A DNA stretch of 64,000 nt from Halopseudomonas salegens (GCF_900105655.1 NZ_LT629787.1:2914001-2978000), one strand, 5' to 3'. Shown: positions 1-9,940, counted from the stretch's first letter. Numbers and translations: made by a program. Notes: a model not told the origin generated them from the letters alone.

Positions 1-206
1 GCCACCTGGACCAGACCATGCGTGACATTCGCAACAGCGGCAAAGTCATCGGCGTCGAACGCATTGCGGTCATGGCAGCCCTGAATATCAGCCATGACAT
101 GCTCACTGGCGGACGGCAGAAAGACGTTGAACTGAACAGCCAGCAACAGCAGATTACCGACCTGGTCAGCCGTCTGGATCAGGCCCTGGCCCGCCATCAG
201 GCGTGA
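1..206 (+). CDS. zapA: Cell division protein ZapA, C-terminal part
   Basis: The gene enters from outside the window; the first whole codon is at base 3 and the stop is at 204-206. The visible 67 residues contain MRDIRNSGKVIGVERIAVM followed by a polar helix ending in a Q-rich stretch, which matches the C-terminal helix and coiled coil of ZapA. ZapA binds FtsZ in the cytoplasm and helps bundle its filaments at the Z-ring. The neighbours support the call: zapA, then 6S RNA, then ygfA is a conserved order in pseudomonads and many other gammaproteobacteria. Only the N-terminal FtsZ-binding part is missing from view. Confidence 0.88.
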   Translation, partial: HLDQTMRDIRNSGKVIGVERIAVMAALNISHDMLTGGRQKDVELNSQQQQITDLVSRLDQALARHQA

Positions 207-242
207 TGCGCACATGAATCCATGGTGAAAATGCTGTACAGT

Positions 243-427
243 AACGCTTGTCCCTGGGGTGTTTGCCAGTCGGAGATGTCCCTGAGCCGATACTTCTGTA
301 CCAGGGGGCTGCTTGCCACAGCCAGTGTGCATGTCCGCATGACGGAAAGCCTTAGGCCTGGCGGCATCCTCCGCCTTGAACTTTCGGGTTCAAGGGCTAA
401 CCCGACAGCGGCATTCCCGGGGACTCT
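243..427 (+). ncRNA. ssrS: 6S RNA
   Basis: The 224-base gap between zapA and ygfA carries hallmarks of 6S RNA, which binds sigma70 RNA polymerase by mimicking an open promoter. The closing stem pairs GTCCCTGGG (250-258) with CCCGGGGAC (416-424), with one wobble. The stretch GCCAGTCGGAGATGTCCCTG (268-287), then AGCCGATA, matches the conserved 5' side of the central bubble. The 3' part has paired segments around the CCGCC and GGGTT motifs. The exact ends are estimated. The 3' end runs into the ribosome-binding region of ygfA, consistent with the co-transcription known for this locus. Confidence 0.88.
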
Positions 428-430
428 TTC

Positions 431-1048
431 ATGACTCGCGGCCAATGGCGGCGCACCTTGCGCCAACGCCGACGCAGCCTGAGCAAGGCTCAGCAGGCAC
501 GCGCCAGTCGCGACCTGTGTCGCCGCATTGCACAGCTGCCGAGCTTTCAGCGCAGCCGACGCATTGGCCTGTACCTGCCCAATGATGGCGAAATCGACCC
601 CACTCCCTTGCTGTACCTGGCACAACGCCGGGGCAAACACTGCTACCTGCCGGTCGTCTCTGGATGGCCACGCCAGCAGATGCGCTTGCAGCGGTTGCGC
701 CCGGGACAACGCTGGGCGCGCAACCGTTTCGGTATAAACGAACCCGCGTCTGCCCCGCACTGGCAAGTGAAGGCCTGGCAACTGGATTTACTGTTACTGC
801 CACTGGTCGGTTTTGATCGGCAAGGCAATCGGCTGGGCATGGGTGGCGGCTTCTATGACCGCTGCCTGGCCTACAGGCAACGTCGGCGGCATTGGCGGCG
901 CCCACAACTGCTGGGGCTGGCCCACCAATGCCAGGAAGTGCCGCAACTGCCAATTGCCGACTGGGATATTCCGCTGGACGGCATTGTTACCGACCGGTAC
1001 AGCCTGTTTTTACAAGAATCAGGGTTGGGCACTGATACCCGGCGGTGA
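431..1048 (+). CDS. ygfA: 5-formyltetrahydrofolate cyclo-ligase
   Basis: This 205-residue cytoplasmic enzyme converts 5-formyl-THF to 5,10-methenyl-THF using ATP. The diagnostic nucleotide-binding motif GMGGGFYDR lies at residues 136-144, and the N-terminus is the usual Arg/Lys-rich helix (RRTLRQRRRSLS). The length is normal for the family. A GGGGA stretch about nine bases before the ATG lies at the 3' end of 6S RNA, so RNA processing and translation of ygfA may be linked. The last 30 bases overlap the end of a small gene on the other strand (1019-1147). Confidence 0.93.
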   Translation: MTRGQWRRTLRQRRRSLSKAQQARASRDLCRRIAQLPSFQRSRRIGLYLPNDGEIDPTPLLYLAQRRGKHCYLPVVSGWPRQQMRLQRLRPGQRWARNRFGINEPASAPHWQVKAWQLDLLLLPLVGFDRQGNRLGMGGGFYDRCLAYRQRRRHWRRPQLLGLAHQCQEVPQLPIADWDIPLDGIVTDRYSLFLQESGLGTDTRR

Positions 1049-1147
1049 GTCATTGCGATCCAGATAACTCTGGGTATATCCGGTTGTCACTACTCCCAGG
1101 GTAAAAACCAGTACGAGAATCCACATGGGATCCAACTTACGGCGCAT
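1019..1147 (-). CDS. Small single-pass membrane peptide (42 aa)
   Basis: Too short for usual gene cut-offs, but well supported. An AGGAG ribosome-binding site lies 8-9 bases before the ATG. The peptide starts MRRKLDPMWILVLVFTLG, giving a positive N-terminus and then one hydrophobic helix at about residues 8-24. A polar tail follows (SYLDRNDSPPG). The positive-inside rule predicts a cytoplasmic N-terminus. It converges on ygfA and overlaps its last ten codons. I do not recognise a function. The small size and single helix suggest a membrane-associated accessory peptide. Confidence 0.62.
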   Translation of the reverse strand: MRRKLDPMWILVLVFTLGVVTTGYTQSYLDRNDSPPGISAQP

Positions 1148-1336
1148 CGCTGCCTCTCCTTGCTAATATCAATGGGCAATCTTGTTGTGAATGCGAATGA
1201 CGCGTCAAATCAGGCCCGAACAGTTGCTTGCCAGTCAAATTGTCAGGCAACCCATGAGACTATTGACGCCGTTTCGCAAAACACTCTGTTTAAAACATGC
1301 AACAAAACATGTCAAATCTGATACAGGAATTTCCCC

Positions 1337-1807
1337 ATGGCCTACTGGCTACTCAAATCCGAGCCTGATGCATTTTCCATAGACGATCTGCACCAACAGG
1401 GCGAAGCCACGTGGGACGGGGTCCGCAACCATCAAGCAAAAAACTATATCGCCCGCATGCAACCGGGCGATCTGTTCCTGTTCTATCATTCCAGCTGTAC
1501 CCCACCAGGGCTGGCCGGTTGCGGCGAAATCATCAGCACGGCCTACCCCGACCTCAGCGCTCTTGATCCGCACAGCCCGGGTCATGACCCTCGCAGCAGC
1601 AAGAGCAAATTGCCCTGGTTATGTGTAGACGTACGTTGGCGCGAAAAGTTTCCGCGTTTTGTTTCACTGCAAACGCTGAAAGCATCCAGCGCCCTGCAAC
1701 ACCTGCCACTGCTCAAGCGCGGCAACCGGCTCTCGGTCATGCCTGTCAATAGCGAAGACTTTACCTGCATGGTCGAACTCGCCGGTGGCAAAACCCATGC
1801 CTGCTAG
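1337..1807 (+). CDS. EVE domain protein
   Basis: This 156-residue cytoplasmic protein is almost entirely one EVE domain, a PUA-like fold that in other proteins binds modified bases in nucleic acid. Family marks are the N-terminal MAYWLLKSEPDAFSIDDL, the TWDGVRNHQAKNY segment at about residues 25-37 and MQPGDLFLFYHS at about 42-53. Single-domain EVE proteins are common in Proteobacteria and their substrate is not settled. An AGGA lies 8 bases before the ATG. It stands alone in its direction, about 190 bases from the divergent small membrane gene. Confidence 0.88.
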   Translation: MAYWLLKSEPDAFSIDDLHQQGEATWDGVRNHQAKNYIARMQPGDLFLFYHSSCTPPGLAGCGEIISTAYPDLSALDPHSPGHDPRSSKSKLPWLCVDVRWREKFPRFVSLQTLKASSALQHLPLLKRGNRLSVMPVNSEDFTCMVELAGGKTHAC

Positions 1808-1873
1808 CAGAGCCAGCGCTGGCATGCCGACAAGCGATGTGCTATCACATAGGCAGTATCTCTGAGGCCATCC

Positions 1874-3724
1874 ATGCTACTTCGCACCTTTGCACGCAAT
1901 CCGGGGCTATCCCGGGTGCTGATCGCCACCCTATGCGGGCTGCTGATCGCGGCCAATCTGTTGATTTGGCAAGCCCTGACCAATGCGGAAAAGCAGCAGG
2001 CCAAGTCGCGTCTGAAACTTGAGACCCATGCGCTCGCACTGCAACTTGAGGCGCGCTTCGAGAGCCAGGCCAGCAGCTTGCGTCGCCTCGCCAATCGCTG
2101 GCCCTACCATCATGACGATTATCAACAATGGTTGCTGGATGTAGAGCGCCTGCTCGATGACGTCGGCAACTATCAGGCAATAGAGTGGCTGGATGCCGAT
2201 TACCGCATGCAGTGGATTGAACCTCTGGCCGGCAACGAAGCGGTGATTGGCTTCGAGTACCCGCTTGACCATCCTAACTACCCTTTTCTCGAGCGTGTGC
2301 GCGGCTCCAGCGAACCAGAGTTGAGTGACAGTTTCGAATTGCAACAGGGCGGTCCCGGCCTTGCCTACTACGTCCCGGTATACCGTGAAATTGACGGTCA
2401 GAAGCGTTTTGACGGCTTCCTGCTGGCAGTTTTCCGCGTGGAAGTGCTGCTCGAAGACTTGCTGCGCGACCTGGCTGAAGAGCGTCTGAGCCTGGTGTTC
2501 TATGACCAGCGGGCTGAATTGTTCAATCGCCAGCGCCCGGACGCCCTGGAGCTGGACTGGGCGGTTGAAAGCCAGGTTGTGCTGGGCGGGAATAGCGGTT
2601 TCGTACTGCGCAGCAAACCCACCCGACAACTACTGCAGGAAACCACCACCCGCTTGCCGGCAATGATCCTTGGGGCTGGGCTCCTGGCCAGTTTTAGCCT
2701 TTGCCTGGCTCTGTGGCTTGCCATGCTCAGCGGCCAGCGCTCGCAACAACTGAAACAGAGCAATCAGAGCCTGCAGCGGGAGGTGGTCCGTCGCCAGGCA
2801 ACCGAAGAGCGCATGCAGCAACAGTCAGCGCGGCTGAAGCTGATCCTCGACCTGACCGATCATAGCCATGATGCCCTCTTCATCATCGGGCTGGATCCGC
2901 AGGAGCTGATCTATATGAACCGGGCTTGCTGGCAGACCCTTGGTTATGACCAGAAAGAACTCGCCAGCATACTGGCCATTGCCCCCGAAGACGTAATGCC
3001 GGACTACCAGGCCTGGGCCGACCTGCTGCAGCAACAGGTCGAATCACAAGGCAATGCCATTTATCAGCAGAATGCCCGCCATCGCAATGGCGACCTGATT
3101 CCGATGGAAATCAGTGTCAGCTATCTGCAGCGTTACGGCCGCGACCACCTGATCTGCGTCGGCCGCAACAACAGCGTGCAACTGGCTGTCACCCATCGAC
3201 TGGAAGCACTATCCAACCAGGATGGCCTGACCGGTCTGTTCAATCGCCGCTACTTTGACGAGACCCTGCACAGTGAGTGGCGCCGCATGCGTCGCGGCAG
3301 TGAGCCCTTGGGGCTGCTGATGCTTGATGTCGATCACTTCAAACCCTTCAATGACCAACTTGGCCACCAGGCGGGTGACGAAGCCCTGCAAAAACTGGCC
3401 GTGGCATTGCGGGAGAATCTGCTGCGCGAAGGAGACTGCGCCTGCCGCTATGGTGGCGAGGAGTTTGCGGTCATTCTGCCGGGCGCCGACCTGGAACAGT
3501 GCGAGCGGGTAGCACATCACTTGCATCAGGCAGTGCAAGATCTGCACATCAGCCATCCGGAAACAGAGATAAAGTACCTGACCATCAGTATCGGGGCAGC
3601 CAGCCTGATCCCCGACGCCGACAACAGCCCCCACGATCTGGTTCAGATTGCCGACCGGATGCTCTATCAGGCCAAAAGCTCCGGGCGCAACCGGACCTGC
3701 AGCGCAGATCAGGCGGCCAGCTGA
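1874..3724 (+). CDS. Membrane sensor diguanylate cyclase (PAS-GGDEF)
   Basis: This 616-residue protein should make cyclic di-GMP. In order: a membrane helix at about 10-32, an extracytoplasmic sensor domain of about 225 residues (CHASE-like by position), a second helix at about 261-285, a PAS domain at about 320-430 and a GGDEF domain at about 445-605. The catalytic motif is RYGGEEF, with GGEEF at 527-531, so the domain should be active. An RxxD product-inhibition site (REGD) lies five residues upstream. GAGG before the ATG supports the start. The stop is two bases from the convergent ilvA stop. The ligand is unknown. Confidence 0.92.
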   Translation: MLLRTFARNPGLSRVLIATLCGLLIAANLLIWQALTNAEKQQAKSRLKLETHALALQLEARFESQASSLRRLANRWPYHHDDYQQWLLDVERLLDDVGNYQAIEWLDADYRMQWIEPLAGNEAVIGFEYPLDHPNYPFLERVRGSSEPELSDSFELQQGGPGLAYYVPVYREIDGQKRFDGFLLAVFRVEVLLEDLLRDLAEERLSLVFYDQRAELFNRQRPDALELDWAVESQVVLGGNSGFVLRSKPTRQLLQETTTRLPAMILGAGLLASFSLCLALWLAMLSGQRSQQLKQSNQSLQREVVRRQATEERMQQQSARLKLILDLTDHSHDALFIIGLDPQELIYMNRACWQTLGYDQKELASILAIAPEDVMPDYQAWADLLQQQVESQGNAIYQQNARHRNGDLIPMEISVSYLQRYGRDHLICVGRNNSVQLAVTHRLEALSNQDGLTGLFNRRYFDETLHSEWRRMRRGSEPLGLLMLDVDHFKPFNDQLGHQAGDEALQKLAVALRENLLREGDCACRYGGEEFAVILPGADLEQCERVAHHLHQAVQDLHISHPETEIKYLTISIGAASLIPDADNSPHDLVQIADRMLYQAKSSGRNRTCSADQAAS

Positions 3725-3725
3725 T

Positions 3726-5240
3726 TCAGCCGAGAAACAGGCGGTAAGCCGGGTTTTCCGATTCATCCCAATAGGGGTAGCCAATCTTGTCCAGGGCCTC
3801 ATCAACCTGGTGGCGCTCGTCTTCCGGCACCTGCAAGCCGACCACCACGCGACCATAGGCCGCACCATGGTTGCGGTAATGGAACATGGAAATATTCCAG
3901 CGCCCGCCCAGATTGCGCAGAAAGTTGAACAAGGCTCCCGGCCGCTCGGGAAACTCGAAACGGTAGATCACCTCATCGCGCACATGGTCGGCATGGCCGC
4001 CCACCAGATGGCGGATGTGCAGTTTGGCCAACTCATTGTCGGTCATATCCAGCACCGGGAAACCCAGTTCACGCAGGTTGCCGACCAGTGCATCGCGTGG
4101 ATCAGACTCCGGATGAGTCTGCACGCCGACAAAGATCTGTGCTTCTGCACGGTCGTAAAAGCGGTAATTGAACTCGGTGATCGAGCGTTTGCCCAGCGCC
4201 TCGCAGAACGCCTTGAAACTGCCGGGGCGCTCCGGAATGGTCACCGCAAGAATGGCTTCACGCCGCTCACCGATCTCCGCCCTCTCGGCAACATGGCGCA
4301 AACGATCAAAGTTGACGTTGGCACCCGAATCAATGGCGATATAAACCTGCCCTTCACAGCCTTCACGCTCGACGTACTTCTTGATTCCGGCCACGCCAAG
4401 ACAGCCCGCTGGCTCGCAGATGGAACGGGTATCGTCGTAGATATCCTTGATCGCCGCACACATCTCGTCGGTAGTCACGGTGATGACTTCATCCACGTAA
4501 TGCCGACACACTTCAAAAGTGTGCTCGCCGATCTGAGCCACTGCCACACCATCGGCAAACAGCCCGACCTGACTCAGCACCACGCGCTCGTCCGCCGCCA
4601 TGGCCGCTTGCAGACAGGCCGCTTCTGTCGGCTCGACACCAATGACCTTGATATCCGGACGCAGGTATTTCACATAGGCAGCAATCCCGGCAACCAGACC
4701 ACCGCCCCCAACCGGAACGAAAATCGCATCCAGCGGACCCTGATGCTGGCGCAGGATCTCCATCGCCACCGTGCCCTGGCCAGCAATGGTGTCCGGGTCA
4801 TCATAGGGATGAATGTAGGTGTAGCCTTTTTCTTCGATCAGCTTTCGCGAGTAGGCCAGGGCTTCATCAAAAGCATCGCCATGCAGAATGACCTTGGCAC
4901 CACGCGCGCGCACCGCCTTGACCTTGATCTCCGGCGTGGTGCGCGGCATGACAATGGTTGCCTTTACACCCAGATGGCGCGCAGCATAGGCCAATCCCTG
5001 GGCATGGTTACCCGCTGAGGCGGCCACTACGCCCTTGGCCCGCTGTTCGTCAGACAGCTGCGACAGCTTGTTATACGCACCACGAATCTTGAACGAGAAA
5101 ACTGGCTGCAGGTCTTCACGCTTGAGCAACACGGTGTTGCCCAGGCGTTCGGACAGAAAGGGCGCGGCATGAATAGGCGTTTCAACCGCCACATCATAGA
5201 CCGGCGAGCAGAGGATTTTCTTGACGTAGGATTCCAGCAT
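3726..5240 (-). CDS. ilvA: Threonine ammonia-lyase, biosynthetic
   Basis: This PLP enzyme deaminates threonine to 2-oxobutanoate, the first step toward isoleucine. With the start at 5240 (MLESYVKKIL) it has 504 residues, close to the usual biosynthetic length of about 510. The PLP lysine is K51 in SFKIRGAYNK, and the SAGNHAQG phosphate loop is at 75-82. The catalytic domain is followed by two ACT-like regulatory domains (about 325-504; ERPGSFKAF and ERPGALFNF mark them), as expected for isoleucine feedback. The frame stays open upstream to 5570, but that extension is antisense to rpiA and lacks family similarity, so I reject it. Confidence 0.93.
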   Translation of the reverse strand: MLESYVKKILCSPVYDVAVETPIHAAPFLSERLGNTVLLKREDLQPVFSFKIRGAYNKLSQLSDEQRAKGVVAASAGNHAQGLAYAARHLGVKATIVMPRTTPEIKVKAVRARGAKVILHGDAFDEALAYSRKLIEEKGYTYIHPYDDPDTIAGQGTVAMEILRQHQGPLDAIFVPVGGGGLVAGIAAYVKYLRPDIKVIGVEPTEAACLQAAMAADERVVLSQVGLFADGVAVAQIGEHTFEVCRHYVDEVITVTTDEMCAAIKDIYDDTRSICEPAGCLGVAGIKKYVEREGCEGQVYIAIDSGANVNFDRLRHVAERAEIGERREAILAVTIPERPGSFKAFCEALGKRSITEFNYRFYDRAEAQIFVGVQTHPESDPRDALVGNLRELGFPVLDMTDNELAKLHIRHLVGGHADHVRDEVIYRFEFPERPGALFNFLRNLGGRWNISMFHYRNHGAAYGRVVVGLQVPEDERHQVDEALDKIGYPYWDESENPAYRLFLG

Positions 5241-5323
5241 GGGATTTCGGCTTGACCAGGGTGAAAACGACCAGTCTAGCGAATTGACTGCGGTACGACT
5301 ACACGTTGCCCGCGGCAAACCCG

Positions 5324-5329
5324 TATAAT
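5324..5329 (+). promoter_or_regulatory. Probable -10 box of rpiA
   Basis: A perfect TATAAT lies 35 bases before the rpiA ATG in the ilvA-rpiA divergent gap. No good -35 box is found at the usual spacing. TTGACT at 5284-5289 is too far away (34 bases). Confidence 0.45.
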
Positions 5330-5364
5330 TCGTAACTTTACTACCGGCCAAGGGGAACATCGGC

Positions 5365-6039
5365 ATGAACCAGGACCAACTCAAACAGGCTGTCGGCCAG
5401 GCGGCCGTCGACCTGCTACTGCCTGATCTGGAAGACAGCAGCATCATCGGCATCGGCACCGGTTCCACGGCCAACTGTTTTATTGATGCTCTGGCCAAAC
5501 ACAAGGGATTCTTTGACGGCGCCGTCGCCAGCTCGGAAGCCACGGCTGCGCGCCTGAAAGAGCACGGCATTCCGGTCTACGAACTGAACAATGTATTCGA
5601 GCTGGCTTTTTACATTGACGGCGCGGATGAGACCAACCGCCATCTGGAACTGATCAAGGGTGGCGGCGCAGCCCTGACCCGCGAGAAGATCGTTGCTGCG
5701 GTGGCGAAAACCTTTATCTGCATTGCCGACGACAGCAAGCTGGTCGACACTCTGGGCAGCTTTCCGCTCCCGGTCGAGGTAATCCCCATGGCACGCAGCC
5801 ATGTGGCCCGCGAGATCGTCAAACTGGGCGGTGATCCGGTTTACCGGGACGGCTGCGTGACCGATAACGGCAATGTGATTCTGGATGTGCACAACATGCA
5901 GATCCACGATCCGCGCAAACTGGAAGACCAGCTCAACAGCATCGTTGGCGTGGTCTGCAACGGTCTGTTTGCCCACCGCCCGGCAGATATTCTGCTGTTG
6001 GGCACCAGTTCCGGTGTGGAAACACTGAAGCGCAGTTGA
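5365..6039 (+). CDS. rpiA: Ribose-5-phosphate isomerase A
   Basis: This enzyme interconverts ribose-5-phosphate and ribulose-5-phosphate in the non-oxidative pentose phosphate pathway. The 224 residues match the family length. Signature segments are GIGTGST at 29-35, DGADE at 85-89 and [12 protein letters not shown] at 98-109; the last two carry the catalytic Asp, Lys and Glu. AAGGGGA lies about 10 bases before the ATG. It is divergent from ilvA and convergent with the FAH-family gene, with only 23 bases between the stops. Confidence 0.95.
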   Translation: MNQDQLKQAVGQAAVDLLLPDLEDSSIIGIGTGSTANCFIDALAKHKGFFDGAVASSEATAARLKEHGIPVYELNNVFELAFYIDGADETNRHLELIKGGGAALTREKIVAAVAKTFICIADDSKLVDTLGSFPLPVEVIPMARSHVAREIVKLGGDPVYRDGCVTDNGNVILDVHNMQIHDPRKLEDQLNSIVGVVCNGLFAHRPADILLLGTSSGVETLKRS

Positions 6040-6050
6040 ACGTCCTTTAT

Positions 6051-6075
6051 TGCCGCAGACACTCAGTCTGCGGCA
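6051..6075. terminator. Hairpin between rpiA and the FAH-family gene
   Basis: A perfect 10-bp stem (TGCCGCAGAC / GTCTGCGGCA) with a 5-base loop lies at the junction of two convergent genes. It overlaps the last codons of the minus-strand gene. There is no long T-run on either side, so its terminator role is only likely. Confidence 0.45.
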
Positions 6076-6749
6076 GCTTCACCAGCAATTTCAGCCGACT
6101 GTTCCAGCGCGCCCGGGATCGCCAGCTCCAGCACATCGCCGGCTTGCAGTTCGCCAACACCTGCCGGTGTGCCGGTAATGACGACATCACCCGGTTGCAG
6201 GGTAAACACACAGGCGATCTGCTGCAGCAGGCTGAGGATCGGCGTAATCATCTCGGCACTGGAACCCTGCTGGCGTACTTCGCCATTGACCACCAGGCGC
6301 AAGGGCAGCTCAGTCAGCGCCGGGGCCTGTTCAGGACGAATAAATACCGAGAGCGGGCAGGCTCCATCAAATGACTTGGCGCGCTCCCAGGGGTGCCCCT
6401 TGGCTTTCAGCTGGTCCTGCAATTCACGCAGCGTCAGATCCAGCGCCAGCCCAACCCCGATGATCGACTGCCGGGCCTGCTCGATGCTTACCTCACCGCG
6501 CAGTGGCTGGCCGATCAGCAAGGCAATTTCCGTTTCATAGTGCACCGGACCCTTGCCTGTCGGCAGCTGCAAGGGGGCATCACTGAGCGGTACCACGGCA
6601 GTGGCCGGCTTGATAAACAGCAATGGCTCACTGGGCACCGGATTGTTCAGTTCACGCGCATGTTCGGCATAATTGCGCCCGACACAGACGACCTTGCCCA
6701 GTGGCAGGTCGATGGTGGTGCCGTCAGCGAAGTGGTGTTGGTAGGACAT
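6063..6749 (-). CDS. Fumarylacetoacetate hydrolase family protein
   Basis: This 228-residue protein has the FAH fold used by acylpyruvases, oxaloacetate decarboxylases and isomerases of the YcgM type. Visible marks are CVGRNYAEH at 22-30, the metal-binding pair in YETEIALLIG (E72, E74), an Asp near 104 and KGHPWERAKSFDGACP near 116-131. It acts in the cytoplasm on a Mg2+-bound 2-oxo acid; the exact substrate cannot be read. I chose the start at 6749 (MSYQHHF) because TGGAG precedes it and the longer frame lacks family similarity. Confidence 0.85.
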   Translation of the reverse strand: MSYQHHFADGTTIDLPLGKVVCVGRNYAEHARELNNPVPSEPLLFIKPATAVVPLSDAPLQLPTGKGPVHYETEIALLIGQPLRGEVSIEQARQSIIGVGLALDLTLRELQDQLKAKGHPWERAKSFDGACPLSVFIRPEQAPALTELPLRLVVNGEVRQQGSSAEMITPILSLLQQIACVFTLQPGDVVITGTPAGVGELQAGDVLELAIPGALEQSAEIAGEAAAD

Positions 6750-6805
6750 GCAGACTCCACGCAAGAGATGGGTAGAAACACGGCTTGCTGCACTAGATCT
6801 GGCAA

Positions 6806-6914
6806 GCGGTGTTGCCTGGCCCTGATCTGGACCGTCTATAGCCAAGGACGGCTATAGACGAGCGTACAGGGACGTATTTACAGCGTGTCCAGGTCAGGGG
6901 CCAGGCAATACCGC
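6806..6914 (+). repeat. Structured palindromic repeat, copy 1
   Basis: The outer arms are 6806-6832 and 6887-6914, a nearly perfect 27-bp inverted repeat (GCGGTGTTGCCTGGCCCTGA with its complement). Inside is a perfect 11-bp hairpin (6833-6843 / 6850-6860) with loop AAGGAC. A shorter hairpin follows around CAGGGA (6867-6872), then AGCGTGTC. A second copy with the same loops but different stem sequences is at 43411-43512. It lies between two minus-strand genes. The rest of this 345-base gap shows only the hairpin at 7020-7051. Confidence 0.72.
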
Positions 6915-7019
6915 ACAACTCAGAACCTTTCCTATCAGTGTTTCTAACCAATAGTTTTACAAACACACTCTTTTAAGCCGCGTAAATGGACGGCATCACC
7001 AGGCACCGACCCCTGGGAC

Positions 7020-7051
7020 GGGTTCACGGCGTGTCCGCTGCGGGTGAACCC
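7020..7051. repeat. Hairpin after the D2HGDH gene
   Basis: GGGTTCAC (7020-7027) pairs with GTGAACCC (7044-7051) around a loop that contains GCGTGTCC, a string also found at the end of the structured repeat 110 bases away. It may be a decayed relative of that repeat or a terminator of the minus-strand dehydrogenase. No T-run is visible. Confidence 0.35.
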
Positions 7052-7094
7052 TGCCTGAGCTGACACGCTGATGACTGGCCAGTTTTTTACAACG

Positions 7095-8486
7095 TCAGGC
7101 AAAAATCTTGCCTGGATTCATAATCCCATTCGGGTCAAATACAGCCTTGACCGCTTTCATCACGGCAATTTCTTCCGGGCTGCGACTGTAATGCAGGTAG
7201 TCACGCTTGGTCATGCCCACGCCGTGCTCAGCGGAAATCGAGCCGTTGTATTTCTGCACGATCTCGAACACCCACTTGTTCACGCTGGCGCACTTGCCGA
7301 AGAACTCATCCTTGTCCATGCCTTCCGGCTTGAGGATATTCAGGTGCAGGTTGCCGTCACCGATATGGCCGAACCAGACGATCTCGAAGTCCGGGTAGTG
7401 TTCCGCGACGATGGCATCAATATCATGCAGGAAGGCCGGTACCTTGGCGACAGTGACCGAGATGTCATTCTTGTACGGCGTCCAGTGCGAGATGGTTTCC
7501 GAGATAAATTCGCGCAGCTTCCACAGGTTCTGCAATTGCTGGTCGCTCTGGCTCATCACCCCGTCCAGCACCCAACCCTGCTCCACGCAATGCTCAAATA
7601 TCTCCAGTGCCTGATTGGCGATATCCTCGTTCAGCGCCTCGAATTCCAGCAACGCATAGAAGGGGCACTCGGTGGCGAAGGGTGCCGGCACGTCGCCGCG
7701 AGCCATGATCTTGGCCATCGCCTTGTCAGAGAAAAACTCGAAGGCAGTCAGGTCCAGCTTGCTCTGGAAGGCGTGCAGCACCGGCATGATGGAATCGAAG
7801 TCGGCGGTGCCCAGCACCATGGCAGTCAGGTTCTTTGGCGCGCGCTCCAGGCGCATGGTCGCCTCGACCACAAAACCCAGGGTCCCTTCTGCGCCGATGA
7901 AGAGTTGGCGCAGATCATAGCCGGTCGCGTTCTTGATCAGGTCCTTGTTCAGCTCCAGCAGCTCGCCAGTGCCGGTGACCACTTTCAGGCCCGCCACCCA
8001 ATTACGCGTCATACCGTAGCGAATGACCTTGATACCGCCGGCATTGGTGCCGATATTGCCGCCAATGTTGCTTGAACCGGCCGAGGCAAAGTCGACTGGA
8101 TAATACAGCCCCTGCTCTTCGGCGAACTGCTGCAGTTGCGCCGTGACCACGCCGGGCTGACAGACCACGGTGCGGTCAAACTCATTGAAGGACACAATCT
8201 TGTTCATGTAATCGAAAGAGACCACAATTTCGCCGTTGGCGGCGACTGCGCCGGCGGACAGACCCGTGCGCCCGCCGGAAGGTACCAGGGCGACCTGATG
8301 CTGATTGGCGAAACGCACGATTGCCTGCACCTGCTCGGCATTTTTCGGGAACACGATAGCCAGCGGAGCGGGCGCAAAGTGCTTGGTCCAATCCTTGCCC
8401 CAATTATCCAGGGACTCGGGATCGGTGCGTACCTTGTCCGCATCAACCAGGGTTTTCAATTGCTCGATCAGGGCTTCGGGGGTCAT
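7095..8486 (-). CDS. FAD-linked D-2-hydroxyglutarate dehydrogenase
   Basis: This 463-residue flavoprotein belongs to the GlcD/D-lactate dehydrogenase class. The FAD-binding domain shows PSGGRTGLSAG at 69-79 and GSSNIGGNIGTNAGG. The C-terminal domain carries the metal-site motif HIGDGNLHLN and, near the end, MNPGKI. Divergence from serA identifies it well. SerA makes D-2-hydroxyglutarate as a side product by reducing 2-oxoglutarate, and the pseudomonad enzyme encoded beside serA reoxidises it, pulling serine synthesis forward. Electrons probably leave through electron-transfer flavoprotein. I chose MTPEALIEQL at 8486 over the longer frame because family members start there. Confidence 0.85.
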   Translation of the reverse strand: MTPEALIEQLKTLVDADKVRTDPESLDNWGKDWTKHFAPAPLAIVFPKNAEQVQAIVRFANQHQVALVPSGGRTGLSAGAVAANGEIVVSFDYMNKIVSFNEFDRTVVCQPGVVTAQLQQFAEEQGLYYPVDFASAGSSNIGGNIGTNAGGIKVIRYGMTRNWVAGLKVVTGTGELLELNKDLIKNATGYDLRQLFIGAEGTLGFVVEATMRLERAPKNLTAMVLGTADFDSIMPVLHAFQSKLDLTAFEFFSDKAMAKIMARGDVPAPFATECPFYALLEFEALNEDIANQALEIFEHCVEQGWVLDGVMSQSDQQLQNLWKLREFISETISHWTPYKNDISVTVAKVPAFLHDIDAIVAEHYPDFEIVWFGHIGDGNLHLNILKPEGMDKDEFFGKCASVNKWVFEIVQKYNGSISAEHGVGMTKRDYLHYSRSPEEIAVMKAVKAVFDPNGIMNPGKIFA

Positions 8487-8504
8487 CAACCAGGCTCTCT
8501 CACA

Positions 8505-8539
8505 GAATTCATGCTGCCGATGAATAGAATTCGTGCAGC
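8505..8539. promoter_or_regulatory. Direct repeat upstream of the D2HGDH gene
   Basis: GAATTCATGCTGC (8505-8517) and GAATTCGTGCAGC (8527-8539) match at 11 of 13 bases and are spaced 22 bases start to start, two helical turns. A 12-bp perfect palindrome TATGCTAGCATA follows at 8562-8573. Both sit in the D2HGDH-serA divergent gap and could be regulator sites. No regulator is identified. Confidence 0.35.
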
Positions 8540-8701
8540 AATAAGCATCAAAAAGACAGATTATGCTAGCATACGCGGCTTCCGAAACAGGACGCTTTTG
8601 TGGCAATTCATGCCCGACAGCGTCGGCACTGCTTCATCGCAGCCGCCCGGAGCACTTAACCCGCGCCCCAGGCGCTACCAGTATTGCGGATACCACAGAC
8701 C

Positions 8702-9931
<1,230 letters not shown>

Positions 9932-9940
9932 CCGGACGTT

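Noticed and set aside
5241..5570. Open N-terminal extension of ilvA by 110 codons
   Set aside because: It is antisense to rpiA and its promoter, shows no family similarity, and IlvA already has normal length from 5240.
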